Made by a program: the position numbers and the translations under genes. A DNA stretch of 64,000 bases. Origin: Arachnopeziza araneosa (lineage: Eukaryota; Ascomycota; Leotiomycetes; Helotiales; Arachnopezizaceae). Location of the stretch: positions 1-64,000 of the forward strand of contig QYAI01000172.1 in the NCBI GenBank assembly GCA_003988855.1. The letters run 5' to 3'. Numbering within the stretch: the first letter of the stretch is position 1; each line of letters opens with the position of its first letter. Positions 10,267-21,677 of this stretch are shown piece by piece. The notes beneath the pieces are model-generated. The model worked only from the letters and a program-made list of their open reading frames with translations. It did not search any database and was not told where the DNA came from.

Positions 10267-12746
10267 CTTGAACAGAGTTGGGTGTTGAAACCCGTATAAA
10301 AATACGTGTAGATAGGTTAATGTAGTTTGAGGCTGAGTAAATAATGAAAAGGTTAGTCTTCATTAAATGAAGTCTTGGGAAAGAGAAGCAATAAGCTAGG
10401 CGAAGCATTTATATATTTCGGGGAAGAGCAACGCTTGCTCTTGCTCTCACAGAGTGTAGTAGGCCATCAAAATTACCCATGCCAGTTATTCAAAATGTTT
10501 CCAATACACTGCCAGACACATCTCACATGGTCAAGGTCTGCATGCACACGTTGTCTACCAGCCCTCTCCACTTGTCACAAACTGCAGCTTTGACCAAACT
10601 TGGACTCTCTTGCGTACTTACTGGCCCAAATTCTCACAATCAGGATGCAAGAGATGAATGCTTAGGCTGGCCGAGTTGGTGCCCAACAAACGACGAGGCC
10701 TCTAAACAAATGTTTCTCCTCAAATATGACAGGTCTCAACGCCATCAAAATTCCAGTTCGAATCTACCCCACGCCACTCACAGCCGACCAGATGTTTAAA
10801 ATCTACCCTGAAAACTTAAACCTAGATGCGAGAGAAGACCGGAAATTTAAATTATCGTTCGTCTGGTTCAAATCTAACGAAAATTCTTCAGAAGAGCTAA
10901 ATGAGGCTATACCACCATCGTTATTCAGGTGGCTCAAAGTAAGCCTTTGATAATAGCCAGCTACTGAAACTTGGATCGTTTTATTTCCACTCCTTTCTGA
11001 AATTCGTGATCCGGGCAACCGACAGCCATCGCAAATGCAATGCACGAAAATAATGGTATCTCATCCACTAACCTCTAACTCTCATTCGCTTTGAAGCCAA
11101 AATCGGGCTATTGACTTCGATCATATACATTGAAGGCTTTGCCACGTCGTTGCACCCCGCTCTCTGAGCATCCGCTTTTGATACCGAAAGTATGCAGAAG
11201 TCCTAATCCGGTCTTGGCATGTGAGAAAAATCATTGTGGCATTATTTTGATGCCCCCACGTGCATTGGTCAATTGGCCGCCTCACTTTTTGCAGTCATTT
11301 CTGTGAGTCATAACAAAAGCAACTGAAATGGAGAATAGAGAATAGAGAATAGAGAATGCGGGGGAAACTGCTCAACAGGGGACCCCAAAATTCATGGTTC
11401 AATGTAAGGGCGAGCTTAAAAAAATGGCTACACTTATAATATTGAATGTTAAAATGAAAAATGTTAGGAATTAACAAGAACAAAGTAGCACGAAAATGGG
11501 TTTTACAGAGCTCCTATACTATCAGCTATCGTGGAAGTCCTTTCAATGTCGATGCGGACCAAATGTAGCTAGACTTGAGAAACGGTAAGGAACAAGTCAC
11601 GCTTTCGTTTGCTTCGATGCATCATTGTATCACACAGTATTGCCGAAACGCTTTGTAGCGAATAGGCATATGACCAAAGAGGCTATTCATTATTGCAATT
11701 CTGCAGCCCGCCCTCTTTTCTTTGGCTTCTTGAATGCTCTCTCTTCGATTCTTTGAGATACGGATGAGTCTGAGGTGACAAGTCGTGAAGCAACACGACT
11801 TGGTTGACTATCGGAATCCTCCAGCAGAGGTGAAGCACCATCCCTTGATTAGACAGAGAGATGGTAGCCGACAGCAGAGTCTGGTTGCGGACGAGGCTTG
11901 GTTAGTGCGATGGAATTGTCCCAGCCTTCGTTGACACCTTCGCATAGCCTTCCTAGTGTGGCCAGCAGTTAAATATATAATGCGACACTTTCTATCTTGC
12001 TGATATCTAAAGTCCTGCAGCCACAATCTCTTCCTTTCGAATGAATAACCTCATCAGCCTCTCAAATTAACTACGTATCGTTTAAGAGATTTGGCAGCTG
12101 TACGAGCATCATCAAAAGTAACTTATGCACTGGGGTCAGCTACGACAGAACATGCTTTGATACAGAGGCACCACCTTTTCAACCGCAGATGTAGAATGCC
12201 TCGAATCAAATGTGTCGAGAATATTGGGTCCCCAGGCCGTACTATTTTCCAGGCCTTCGTTGTATCTCCATCTGCCAGAGAACGCGGTCAGCAAATTTTG
12301 GCGCTGACACTCCCTTTATCGCCAAAAACCACTTTTGGTCACGTGGCAGGAGCACTGGGGGGAGACTGAATGTAGCTAGGAGCGAAATCGGCTTCCGCTT
12401 TAACTCAACTTCCATATGGAAATTTGTCAGCACAAGTCACTAGTATTTGCCCGCCTCGGCACCAAGCCAATTCCCGCACTTCGAAAAGTTCCTCGCCGGA
12501 TGATCGGTGTCCTGCTCTTCAAACCCTTACAGTAATGGATAATTCAAGCGCACAGACCAGTTAAAGGCGGTACGGATTAACTATTATCCTCAAACAGTAC
12601 TTCGTGGGACCACGAGGCTGTCCTTTAGCTGCGTCAATGGATTGCCAGCCCAGATCCAATATCTATGCCGAACTCAACGAATAGCTTCACATACATGCCG
12701 ACTCGCCGAGGACCCTTTCCTTAGGTATTTCGAATCCGGTCTAATT
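10267..12746. other. 2.5-kb intergenic region with weak coding traces
   Basis: An ATG frame at 10726-10950 (74 aa, containing RIYPTPLTADQMFKIYP) may be a small gene or first exon followed by GTAAGC, but no family is recognised. On the minus strand around 11690-11845 a frame ends in a lysine-rich stretch (AFKKPKKRGRAAELQ). This resembles the basic tail of pogo-like transposases, but it is too short to assign. A heptamer tandem repeat lies at 11331-11357. The last part is the 5' flank of the HET-NACHT-WD40 locus. Confidence 0.4.
11331..11357. repeat. short tandem repeat, unit GAGAATA
   Basis: About four head-to-tail copies of the 7-bp unit are visible directly in the sequence. No function is implied. 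Confidence 0.85.
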
Positions 12747-15700
12747 ATGCGACTTCTCGAAGCCAATAGCGATGGTAAGTTCAGCCTGAAGGACTTCGGC
12801 GACAAAATTCCACCGTATGCTATACTTTCGCACACATGGGGACTGGACAACGAGGAAATTACTTTCGCGGACATAACAAATGGCACTAGCGGGGACAAAC
12901 CTGGCTATGAGAAGATCCGGTTCTGTGGAGAGCAGGCCAAACAGGATGGCCTACTGTACTTTTGGATTGACACTTGCTGTATTGACAAGACAAACAAAGC
13001 CGAACTCGCGCGCTCTATCAACTGTATGTTTCGCTGGTACCTTAACGCGACTCGATGCTACGTTTATTTGTCGGATGTGTCTAGTCCTGTCGACACTAAC
13101 AATGAGTGCGATCCGCGGCCGTGGGAATCGGATTTTCGGAAAAGCAGATGGTTCACTCGGGGCTGGACGCTCCAAGAGCTCCTTGCTCCAGCTTCGGTCG
13201 AATTCTTCTCCCAGGAACGTAAGCGACTTGGTGACAAGACTTGTCTAAGGCAACTGATTTGCGAGATAACGAACCTTCCCCACTCTGCGCTTCAAGGAGA
13301 TTCTCTATCTTAGTTCAGCTTCCAGGAGCGATTGCGGTGGATACAACACTGCCAGACTAAACTAGAAGAAGATAAAGCGTACTCTTTGCTAGGCATTTTC
13401 GACGTCTATATATTCTTTATCTATGGCGAAGGGGAGCCGAAGGCATTCGATCGACTGAAGGACGAGTTCGACAAGATGCAAAAATGTATTCAAGACCTGC
13501 GAATAACTGATCCTCGCGAGGACAAGAAGCGCCTCGAGCAGACGAAGGGTGGTCTGCTAGAAGACTCGTACCGCTGGATCCTCGAACATTCCGGCTTCTA
13601 ACAATGGCGCGATGACGAACAGAGCCGGCTGCTCTGGATCAAGGGCGACCTTGGCAAAGGCAAGACGATGCTGCTCTGCGGTATCATCAACGAAATGAGC
13701 CCTTTGAAGAGGCTCAGAGATGAGAAGGCAACTACGCGACTGTCATACTTCTTCTGCCAGGCTACTGACGAGCGCATTAACAATGCGGAGGCTGTACTTC
13801 GCGGCCTCATCTACTTGCTTATCGACCAGCAACCATCGCTTGTCTCGCACGTGCAGAAGAAGTATAACCAGGGAGCCAAAAAGCTTTTCGAGGGCGTAAA
13901 TGCTTGGGTGGCTTTGACTATGGTCTTTGAAGACATTTTGCAAGACTTAAGCTTGCCGAGTACCTACTTGATCGTCGACGCTCTCGACGAATGCGTCAAA
14001 GACTTGCTAGCACTTCTCGACCTGATTGACCAAAAATCGTCTGTATCTTCTCGCGTCAAATGGATTGTCTCAAGGTCGCAATTGGCCAGACATCGAGGAG
14101 CGACTAGAAACAGCCGGACGGAAAGTGGAGCTGCGTCTTGAGCTAAACGAAAAGTCCGTCTTCGCTGCTATCAACATATACATCCGGCATAGAGTGGATG
14201 AATTGGCACGGCTGAAGGGGTATAACCCCGGAACACAGAAGGCTGTAGGACGTTATCTGTCCTCGAATGCAAATGGCACATTTCTCTGGGTAGCTTCAGT
14301 CTGTCAAGAGCTGAAGAAGATCTCAGGACCGGTTACTAGTGCAAAGTTAAAGGCGTTTCCATCTGGGCTTGATTCTCTTTATAAACTAATGATGGAGCAA
14401 GTTTGTAAGTCAGACAGCGCTGATCTCTGCAAGCAGATACTTTCCGTCGTGGCTACTACATACCGACCAATCACCATGGAGGAACTTATGTCTTTTGTCG
14501 GCATGCCGGAGGACATTTCTGATGTCGACATGCTAGAAGATATGCCCGATGTCGACATGCTAGAGGCCATTTCCGATGTCGACATACCAGAGCATATTTC
14601 CGATGACTTCAAATCTCTGAAGAAGGTCATAGGGCTTTGTGGTTCGTTCCTGACTATTCGAGGATATAGCATTTATTTTGTGCATTAGTCGGCCAAGGAC
14701 TTTTTGCTCGGACAGGCATCTAGCAAAATCTTTCCTTCTGGAATTCAAGAGAAGCAACACGCTCTCCTTTCGAAATCGCTTGAGGTTATGTCTCAGATAC
14801 TACGACGCGATATGTACGGATTGCGCGCCCCTGGATTCTCAATTGACAGTGTTATACCGCCTAACCCGGACCCGTTAAATGCGGTAGGCTATTCGTGCAT
14901 GTACTGGGTTGACTATCTTTGCGCTAGCCATAATGAAATTAGCCTTGGCGATAACGGCATTATCCATGTCTTTCTAAAGGAGCACTTTCTTCATTGGATA
15001 GAAGCTCTTAGCTTGTTGAAAAGTGGGATAAGTGGGATACTTGCGATACACAAACTTGAGAATTTTCTTATAGTGAGCTTTTACTATTAATTCCGTGCTT
15101 TAACTATGCTTGTGGTGAAGTAAGGAAGTCTGCTAACCTATTCCAAGTCTACTGAATCACCTAGTCTATACGAATTTGTCTATGATATAAAGCGGTTTGC
15201 CCGATATTTCCAATTATTAATTGAAAAGACACCGCTACAGTTATACTGTTCAGCCCTCGTCTTTGCCCCAGAAAAGAGCATTGTTCGGAGACAGTTTGAG
15301 AAGTGTATCCCCCCTTGGATCAAAAGAAAGCCTAAAATACAAGAACATTGGAATGCGGCCTTACAGACGCTCAAGGGCCACTCCGGCTCGGTCAGATCAG
15401 TGGCCTTCTCGCCCGACGGCAAACAGGTCGCTTCTGGATCAGGGGACAGGATAGTACGGCTCTGGGACGCTGCTACAGGAGCTCTGCTACAGACGCTTGA
15501 AGGCCACTCTGACTCGGCCAGATCAGTAGCCTTTTCACCTAATGGCAAGCAGGTCGCCTCTGGATCAGACGATAAGATGGTGCGGCTCTGGGACACTGTT
15601 ACAAGAGCGCTGCTACAGACGCTCGAGAGCCACTCTGGCTCAATCATATCACTGACCTTCTCACCCGATGGCAAGCAAGTCGCTTCTGGATCAGACGACG

Positions 15701-16362
15701 AAACAGTGCGGCTTTGGGACACTGCTACAGGAGCGCTACTACAGAGGTTCGAGGGCCACTCTAACTCAGTCACTTCAGTAGCCTTCTCACCCGACAGCAA
15801 GCAAGTCGCCTCGGGATCAGACGACGAGACAGTACAGCTCTGGGACGCTGCTACAGGAGCGCTGCTACAGAGGCTCGAAGGCAACCAGCACCGGGTTTAT
15901 TCAATAGCCTTCTCACCAGATAGCAAGCAGGTCGCTTCTGGATCAGACAACGGGACAATACAGCTTTGGGACGCTGCTACAGGAGTGCTGCTAAAGAGGC
16001 TCTACAGCCGCTATGGCCCGATCAGATTAGTGACCTTCTCACCCGACGGCAAGCAAATCTCCTCTAGATCATGGGACAAGACAGTACAGCTCTGGGACGC
16101 TGCAACAGGAGCACCGCTCCAGACATTCGAGAGTCACTCTGACTCGGTCACTTCAGTGGCCTTCTCACCTGACGGCAAGCTACTGCCTCCTCTAATTGTG
16201 GCAAATGGTTGGGTAGTAGAAGGGGACATAAAAGTTCTCTGGCTGCCTCCTAATTATCAGTCGCCAAGTTGTGAAGCTTTTTGGAACGGAAACCTTGTTT
16301 TAGGATACTCTTCAGGTCAAATTTCTTTTCTCGGATTTCAAGAAGGGTTAAAGGTTCTATAA
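12747..16362 (+). pseudogene. HET-NACHT-WD40 (HNWD/het-e-like) incompatibility-type gene, broken
   Basis: The locus keeps the full HNWD order. The HET domain lies at about 12830-13250 (IPPYAILSHTWG, YFWIDTCCIDK, SRWFTRGWTLQELLAP). The NACHT P-loop KGDLGKGKTMLL is near 13645 and Walker B YLIVDALDEC near 13965. Seven WD40 units follow from 15361. HNWD proteins of the het-d/het-e type trigger vegetative incompatibility, with the WD array as recognition surface. Here the frame is closed by five stops: TAG 13311, TAA 13599, TAG 14686, TAA 15088 and TAA 15121. A one-base insertion near 14069 moves the frame between WIVS and NWPDIEERL. At least the first three stops sit where relatives have Gln (CAG/CAA). 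No intron explains these breaks. The WD40 part alone (15400-16362) is open but has no proper start. Confidence 0.85.
15358..16190 (+). repeat. tandem WD40-coding repeat, 126-bp unit
   Basis: Successive units begin with LQTL/LQRL near 15361, 15487, 15613, 15739, 15865, 15991 and 16117, exactly 126 bp (42 codons) apart. Units 1-4 are nearly identical (e.g. FSPDGKQVASGSDDETV). Unit 7 degenerates after FSPDGK. This high internal identity is typical of the fast-evolving WD arrays of fungal NLRs. Confidence 0.9.
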
Positions 16363-17589
16363 CACGAGCTAATTTACTAATTGTTATTAATGTTTTGATT
16401 GCTTTATGTGACGAAGGCATTTCAAGCACATAGATTAAGACAGTACTCTTATTCTTAGGACAATAGATATAAAAGAAAGGGGGATAGGGTAGTCGCCGCA
16501 TATATCCTCAGGCCTAAAACACCGGCGCCTTCTCACGTGACATCAGCGGTTCAGCCACGTACTGGCAGAACCGTTGTGACGGCAGGATCGATGCAAAGGT
16601 CTGAAATGCGCTGAGGACTCAATGCCTTTCGCCGTGCGCGGTGGTAAAGAAGTATAAAATACTGCTTTCCAATCATATTAGACCTTCCACGATATAATCG
16701 TTCAACCTCTTCACGATATGCAATTTTCAAAGGACTAAAGACGCCAACCTCGCAAGGTCAAAGCTTGTGAGAGGTAGTGATAGAAGGCGACATAGGATAA
16801 TGTTATTCTCATAATAGAATTTCATGAACTCGAGTGACTCGTGTGTACCAAATCACATGGAGCTCCGAACTAAGGATACAAGTGTGATAATATTTCAACT
16901 AACGTGGTTTATCATCGAGTGGCGCATATCATCGAGTGGCGCACTTTTCCCTACCTTATTACTTGTAAATTTTAACACGCGTTTTTTCAACTATTGTACG
17001 AGGGTAGGAGGAGCAACCAATAAAGTAAGAATCGAGTTGGCTTCCAGCTGACTCTCGATATGTATATTTCGGAAGAACAACCAGAGCAAAGAACCCAGAA
17101 CAAGAACAACGTATGCGCATAAAGAACCCAAAAAACCAGTGTAAACAACAAATAGGAAACAAGTAGATGAATCAAAGTATCAGTATGAAGAGAATATCAA
17201 TGAAATCCGTATGATCAATGCTCCATCTGTGCCCAATCTGAATCTATTCGTAAAATCAATCGTATGAAAAAGCCTAACTGACTATCGTCTTCTCTCGTGT
17301 CTTCTCTTCGCTGTGTTCTCTCATGTAGGTGCTCTGTAGGACCTCCTTTATAGAGAGTCCTACGCACGTGCTCTCGCTAGTGAAATGACGGAAAAATGTC
17401 ATGCATGTGATGAGCAGGATATCACGTGAACTGAATGTCATGTGTGGACGGCACGGGCATAAGAACCTCATTTCCGAAGTGTGGAGAATAAGGGGCACAT
17501 TCAGAGTCTATTCGGACTAGGGCCAGAGAGAAGCTTACTGTAGATAAGGCACACCTCACTCATGTAGTTTTTCTTTCCTCATATTCTTC
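16363..17589. other. intergenic / repeat flank, no supported gene
   Basis: No credible coding frame was found. On the minus strand the part from about 17560 down to 17270 has promoter-like features (CTCTATAAAGGAGG near 17345) and could be part of a retroelement terminal repeat, but no second copy is present in the window to prove it. Confidence 0.35.
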
Positions 17590-18032
17590 TTTCAGACTAT
17601 CAACGCACTCCCATATGCCTCTTGACTAGCCATATTCGTGTTCGTGCCGTTACACGTACGGTTTTGACAGTTGCTATTCTATTCTTTTTATCTAGCTTGC
17701 CGAGCGTTGCGAGTCTAACAGCTTTAGCAACATGCTTTGCAACTTCCATATTACCTAGGTCTAGGTACATGCCTAGATTTTCTTCTTCTATTCTCTTCTT
17801 GTACCTAATAAGTGTTAGTATTTGATATGTTAAACTTGACTTGTTTATTAACGTACGCTTCCTAAAAATCCTATACCGCGTTATAGTATAGTTAACTAGT
17901 TTTTTTATCAAGTTTCTGTAAACGAGTTTGCTGTTGTCACGGTTCGAGCCGATAGTATTGCTCATGTAAGCAATAAGACTTTTGAATAAGAGAATATATA
18001 TATAACTCAAAGGTTCACTGATCAAATAATAA
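17590..18032 (-). mobile_element. repeat element fragment (copy B) with a short open frame
   Basis: Read on the minus strand from 18032, the first ~96 bp match the repeat at window start. After that the sequence is unique in this window and open to 17600 (141 codons, basic and Lys/Arg-rich, no recognised domain). The two copies are in opposite orientation and 17.9 kb apart. A retroelement or non-autonomous derivative is plausible, but class cannot be assigned. Confidence 0.4.
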
Positions 18033-18608
18033 GAGCTTGTATAGATTCAATTAATCGATCTTCTTGAAAGTAATAAAAATAGAACTCTGGTCCTCTTCTT
18101 TCTTCCTGCTCCGAACGTCCTCTCCTATATACCCAGACTCTCTCTTTGATCCTCCACTAGCTCATTCCATCACTTACTATATAACTGCTTTCGGATTCTG
18201 CTTGCGGAAGCTCTTTGACTTAAAGTCCTAATCCGGAGAGTTGTTCTGGCTGCATTCAGCTGGTCGATCACGTGGCGTTGATGTCAGATCTATCCTTAGA
18301 CAGCTTCTTTCCGTAAGGCTACCTTTATCTGCTCTTCTGGACTTAATTTCTTTATAGTATGCAGAGGTCTGTATGTGCGGATGCAAATATCTGGAGTAGA
18401 AAGAAAAGGACTTGCTCAATAGGAGAGGGATTAGAGAGGTAGGAGAGATCGCAGTATAGAAGATAGAAGAGAAGATGCGGGAGAACTTGGGGGAGAAGAT
18501 GGGAGAGAAGATGGAAGAGGAAGGTTGCGAAAGCCAAAGAAGACGCTATGTTTAGAATGTGGGGACGAAAGCATCTTCTTGGATTATAGTCTCCTGTATC
18601 TGTCTGCA

Positions 18609-18620
18609 TGGTATCAGCGG
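18609..18620 (+). other. candidate retroelement primer-binding site
   Basis: TGGTATCAGCGG follows directly on ...CTGCA. Copia-type elements have TGGTATCAGAGC (complementary to initiator tRNA-Met) right after an LTR ending in CA, so this is a near match. No matching second LTR or gag/pol frame is seen, so it is at most a remnant. Confidence 0.25.
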
Positions 18621-18647
18621 TAACACATTTAAGATCCCTGGTTGGGA

Positions 18648-18668
18648 GAGGGGCCTTTCGGGCCCCTC
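18648..18668. repeat. perfect 8-bp inverted repeat (hairpin)
   Basis: GAGGGGCC and GGCCCCTC are separated by TTTCG. It is GC-rich and lies just downstream of the candidate primer-binding site. Function is unknown. Confidence 0.6.
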
Positions 18669-18728
18669 GTTAAAAGTTGATGATTTCTGGTGAAGTTAGT
18701 CTTAGCTGCGCTACGTCGCGTAGTAGGG

Positions 18729-18806
18729 GGGTGAGCAGACCTGAGCAGACCTGAGCAGGCTTGAGCCGAAGATGAGCCTGGCCTGAGCCGAGCCTGAGCA
18801 AAGGCG
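18729..18806. repeat. degenerate CCTGAGC repeat cluster
   Basis: About ten copies of TGAGC within CCTGAGCAG/CCTGAGCC-like units occur in 78 bp. A related cluster in the opposite orientation (GCTCAGG/GCTCACC) is at 31493-31600. The origin is unknown, possibly a retroelement-derived satellite. Confidence 0.55.
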
Positions 18807-19392
18807 GCGCTGCTCGCGTGAGAGCTAGCGATGGGAAGTGTGAACATTCCGGTGGGAGAACACAATGTTTAAGCCAGAGTTGCCCTCGATTATCCTTTCA
18901 ACCAATGCCTCCGGCAACTTCAGTAAAACCACTCGACACATAGAGCAGGGAGCCAGATCATGACCACGGGGGTCTACCGTGCACTAGCAGGAGAAATCAA
19001 ACCACATTTGACAGATCAAAGTTAGCTTTCACAAGGCATTCCCCATTTTCCCAATGCCCCTTTGCTGGAACCGTTAGCAAAAGGAAACAGTCGTAAAACT
19101 TAGAATCCACCAATACCACCAAGGACTTATTGACGGGTCGGCCTCTTCGTGTCGCTGCCTGCGAGCTTCTTTCTCCCTTGCCCACTAATTTCGCTACGAA
19201 GTAAAGTTTAGTGTACGGTTTGTTAAATTGCAGCCCCCTAAACTCTAGGAACACTGAGCGGAGATCCACAACTATTATCGCAAGCGATCCTCTAAAGCAC
19301 AGCCAGACACGCAAGTATGAGCTACAATATTTGTCCAGAAAGTAGCCTTGGAGATCCCCATCTCGAGACACGAGAACTCACACCACCCAAGA
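18807..19392. other. intergenic, no supported gene
   Basis: A minus-strand open frame at 18997-19371 (124 codons) lacks an ATG near its start and has no recognised family. It is not supported as a gene. Confidence 0.35.
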
Positions 19393-20497
19393 TTAATGAT
19401 TTGATCGTAAAGCAACAGCTGCTAGTAGGATTTGAGTAATTCCAACTAACATGCTTCCAACTCCAACAAACACAAAAGCCCAGAAAGTATAGAACTGAAC
19501 TGTGTAAGTGGTCAGCTCTCGTACAAGTATAATCATATTCGCGACTGGATTTCTATGAACTCACGTAGATTTCTCCGGTCATGCCATAAGATTACCCATT
19601 TGTGCGGATTTTGAGCCTTACAAAGTTCTGCAAGCGCAAAAGTTTAGATCCCAAGTATTTCAAATCTCTGCTTGGCAGAAATGCCGCATCGAAAGACTTG
19701 ATGCTTTCGTAAAACAGCGTTTCTTTCCTCCAGTCCTGGCCGCATAACCTGTCTAACAATGGATCATGGTCTAGTAAATGAATGCGGGTAGATCTCTGGC
19801 GGTGAACCTTGAGCTTCTTGAACGCATTTCATGATTTGCTGTCCTGGCCGAAGATGATTCGATAAGACATGAGGATCTCGCATGCGAAGTCGCGCGCATT
19901 GGTCTCGTCTGTGAGGTCTTGTTCACCATCGGAACGATTGTTTGCGGCGTTTTCTGCAAATAGTCTAAAAACTACATTACTCCTGTAACTCAGTCCTTGC
20001 CAATGCTTGACTCTCTTACCTATTTAATATGGGAGTATACTCAGTTGAGCAGAGCATAGAGCAGAATGACGGAAATCGGAAAAGCTTCAGTGTTTTCATT
20101 GCTTCATTGAATTCCAGATGTAAATTAATTGCGTCCACCCATTCCACTTCCAAAGCTCCTACCCTAGTGAGGGTAAAGTAATTCAGAAAACTGACATCCA
20201 AAAGGTCATCATTTTGACAAGGGGGATTTTTGAGTGGTACACATGGGCCAAACGCGCAGAACAAGTGATGAAGAGGGTAATCTACCGAGGAAAAGTCTTG
20301 CCGGCAGTCCTCAAACAATGAATGAGACAAAGGTAATGCACGATCCTTGGCCACCGTTTGAACTTCTAGACTGAGCGCCTCGGGTGTCGGTACCGGATCA
20401 AGAATAAGGCTGACCCAGCCAAGGGAAATGAAGACGAGCTGGGTAATTTGAGAGGTTGCAGCTTCGTCGCGAGACTTACTGTTGGAATAATAGTCAT
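19393..20497 (-). pseudogene. uncharacterised fungal membrane protein family, broken copy
   Basis: Exons can be laid out as 20497-20480, 20438-20020, 19964-19565 and 19499-19393, each with good GT-AG borders. The product has the motif LFEDCRQDFSSVDYPLHHLF, then VNYFTLTRVGALEVEWVD-like sequence and a C-terminal TM-like segment (FYTFWAFVFVGVGSMLVGI). This layout recurs in a multicopy family of Leotiomycetes that I know only as hypothetical proteins. Two lesions are present: TGA at 19831-19829 where Trp is expected (DSKS*NAFKK), and loss of one base in the T run at about 19609-19612. With that base restored in count, the exons sum to 314 codons plus stop. No function is assigned. Confidence 0.6.
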
Positions 20498-20587
20498 GTA
20501 GCGTTAGTCACATGATTAGGTTACGTGGCTGCGCTAAGCACGTGACCTCTGACTAGCATATAAGCGGAGATCTTGACATATAAGGAA

Positions 20588-21130
20588 TCAACTCAATTGA
20601 CTGGTTCTGTGTGCCTCAAACCCTGTGAACCGACACTTACTAACTAGACCCTTAATTTCAAGATCAAGAACCACATCGTATAGAGTACAGGCTTCTCGCT
20701 CTCGGAGATTGGTTGCGACAACTACAAGTAGAGAATAAAAGAGACATTTTCGAGGTTGGTTTAGGAATACCCTTTGTTCTCCGGTGGTGAGTAGGCCTAA
20801 GTGATGAGGATCCAGTTGCGGAAATCTTGTCTCGAGGAAGTCTAGATACCAAGCCCAAGAAGCGTCAGAACGTACTTTAAGAAAGTTATGAGCAGCTGGC
20901 TCTGGTTCGAAGATGGTCCTCAGGATCTTTTGCAGATCTTCAACGGTAACAATTTTGGGGTCTCCGTCTAGGTCTCTGGAAGGGTTTGTTGCTACACGGT
21001 AAGAAATGTGGTTATATTTTGCGGGTAGACAAGGAAACTCTTACTGTCAAGCAAATATCTTCCAAGTTCCTCGTCAGGCTAAGTGCTTGAACTGCGCAAC
21101 TTTGGAAGAGTAATCTGCAAGGTTCGTCAT
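20588..21130 (-). pseudogene. uncharacterised fungal protein (DEELG...DLQKIL type), decayed
   Basis: A long minus-strand frame without Met runs from about 20982 to the TGA at 20588: DLDGDPKIVTVEDLQKILRT, then VRSDASWAWYLDFLETRFPQ. An upstream exon around 21130-21055 carries LPKLRS...PDEELGRYLLD, but its pieces sit in two frames with a stop between them. The pattern matches a widespread fungal family of unknown function. The upstream frame breaks mark it as a pseudogene or as badly damaged sequence. It directly follows the divergent-family locus at 19393-20497 on the same strand. Confidence 0.45.
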
Positions 21131-21677
21131 CTTAGCTAACAAAGTACAAACTGAGAATAGATCATATTACCCATGATAAGAACTTTGAAGTACCTTTCAT
21201 CTCGCTGATTTGTCTGGAGCAACTGAGAGAAAAGAAAGGGGTAAGAAGGCAGGCAAATTGTTTGAGGATATTGCTACCATTGTCCACGGTATAATATGCG
21301 GGCAAGGCGAAGCTTGGAAGATCTCACGGCGGGGCTATACCCTTCTCGATCGTAACAAACTACCTAGCCACGGCTCCTTACTCTTGTTTCCTGTTACACG
21401 CATTCACCGCCTGGTTGCATGCCCTTCCCGATCTAAATGTCACAAGATCACATAGCCTCAGGGTCGGATACCAACTTATTTATTAATTCCAGAGGAGAAG
21501 GAAGAAGTTCTCAGGGAACCGAGGACAATATTCTCTAGAAACAACACGTGATACGCTCATCAGCACATGACTAAACACCCTCCAAAAAAGACTCAAAAGC
21601 CACCCGTTCTGCTTATAGCCAGTACGCCTCAACTATCTAAGCAGCAGAATAGTGAGATTTCAGCATCCCTCGACGTC

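Noticed and set aside
15180..15884. 234-codon minus-strand frame with repeated CLPSGEKAT units
   Set aside because: It is the antisense shadow of the tandem WD40 repeat and has no independent features.
15358..16190. Regularly spaced repeats as a CRISPR-like array
   Set aside because: The units are coding, contiguous, 126 bp long and without spacers; the genome is eukaryotic.
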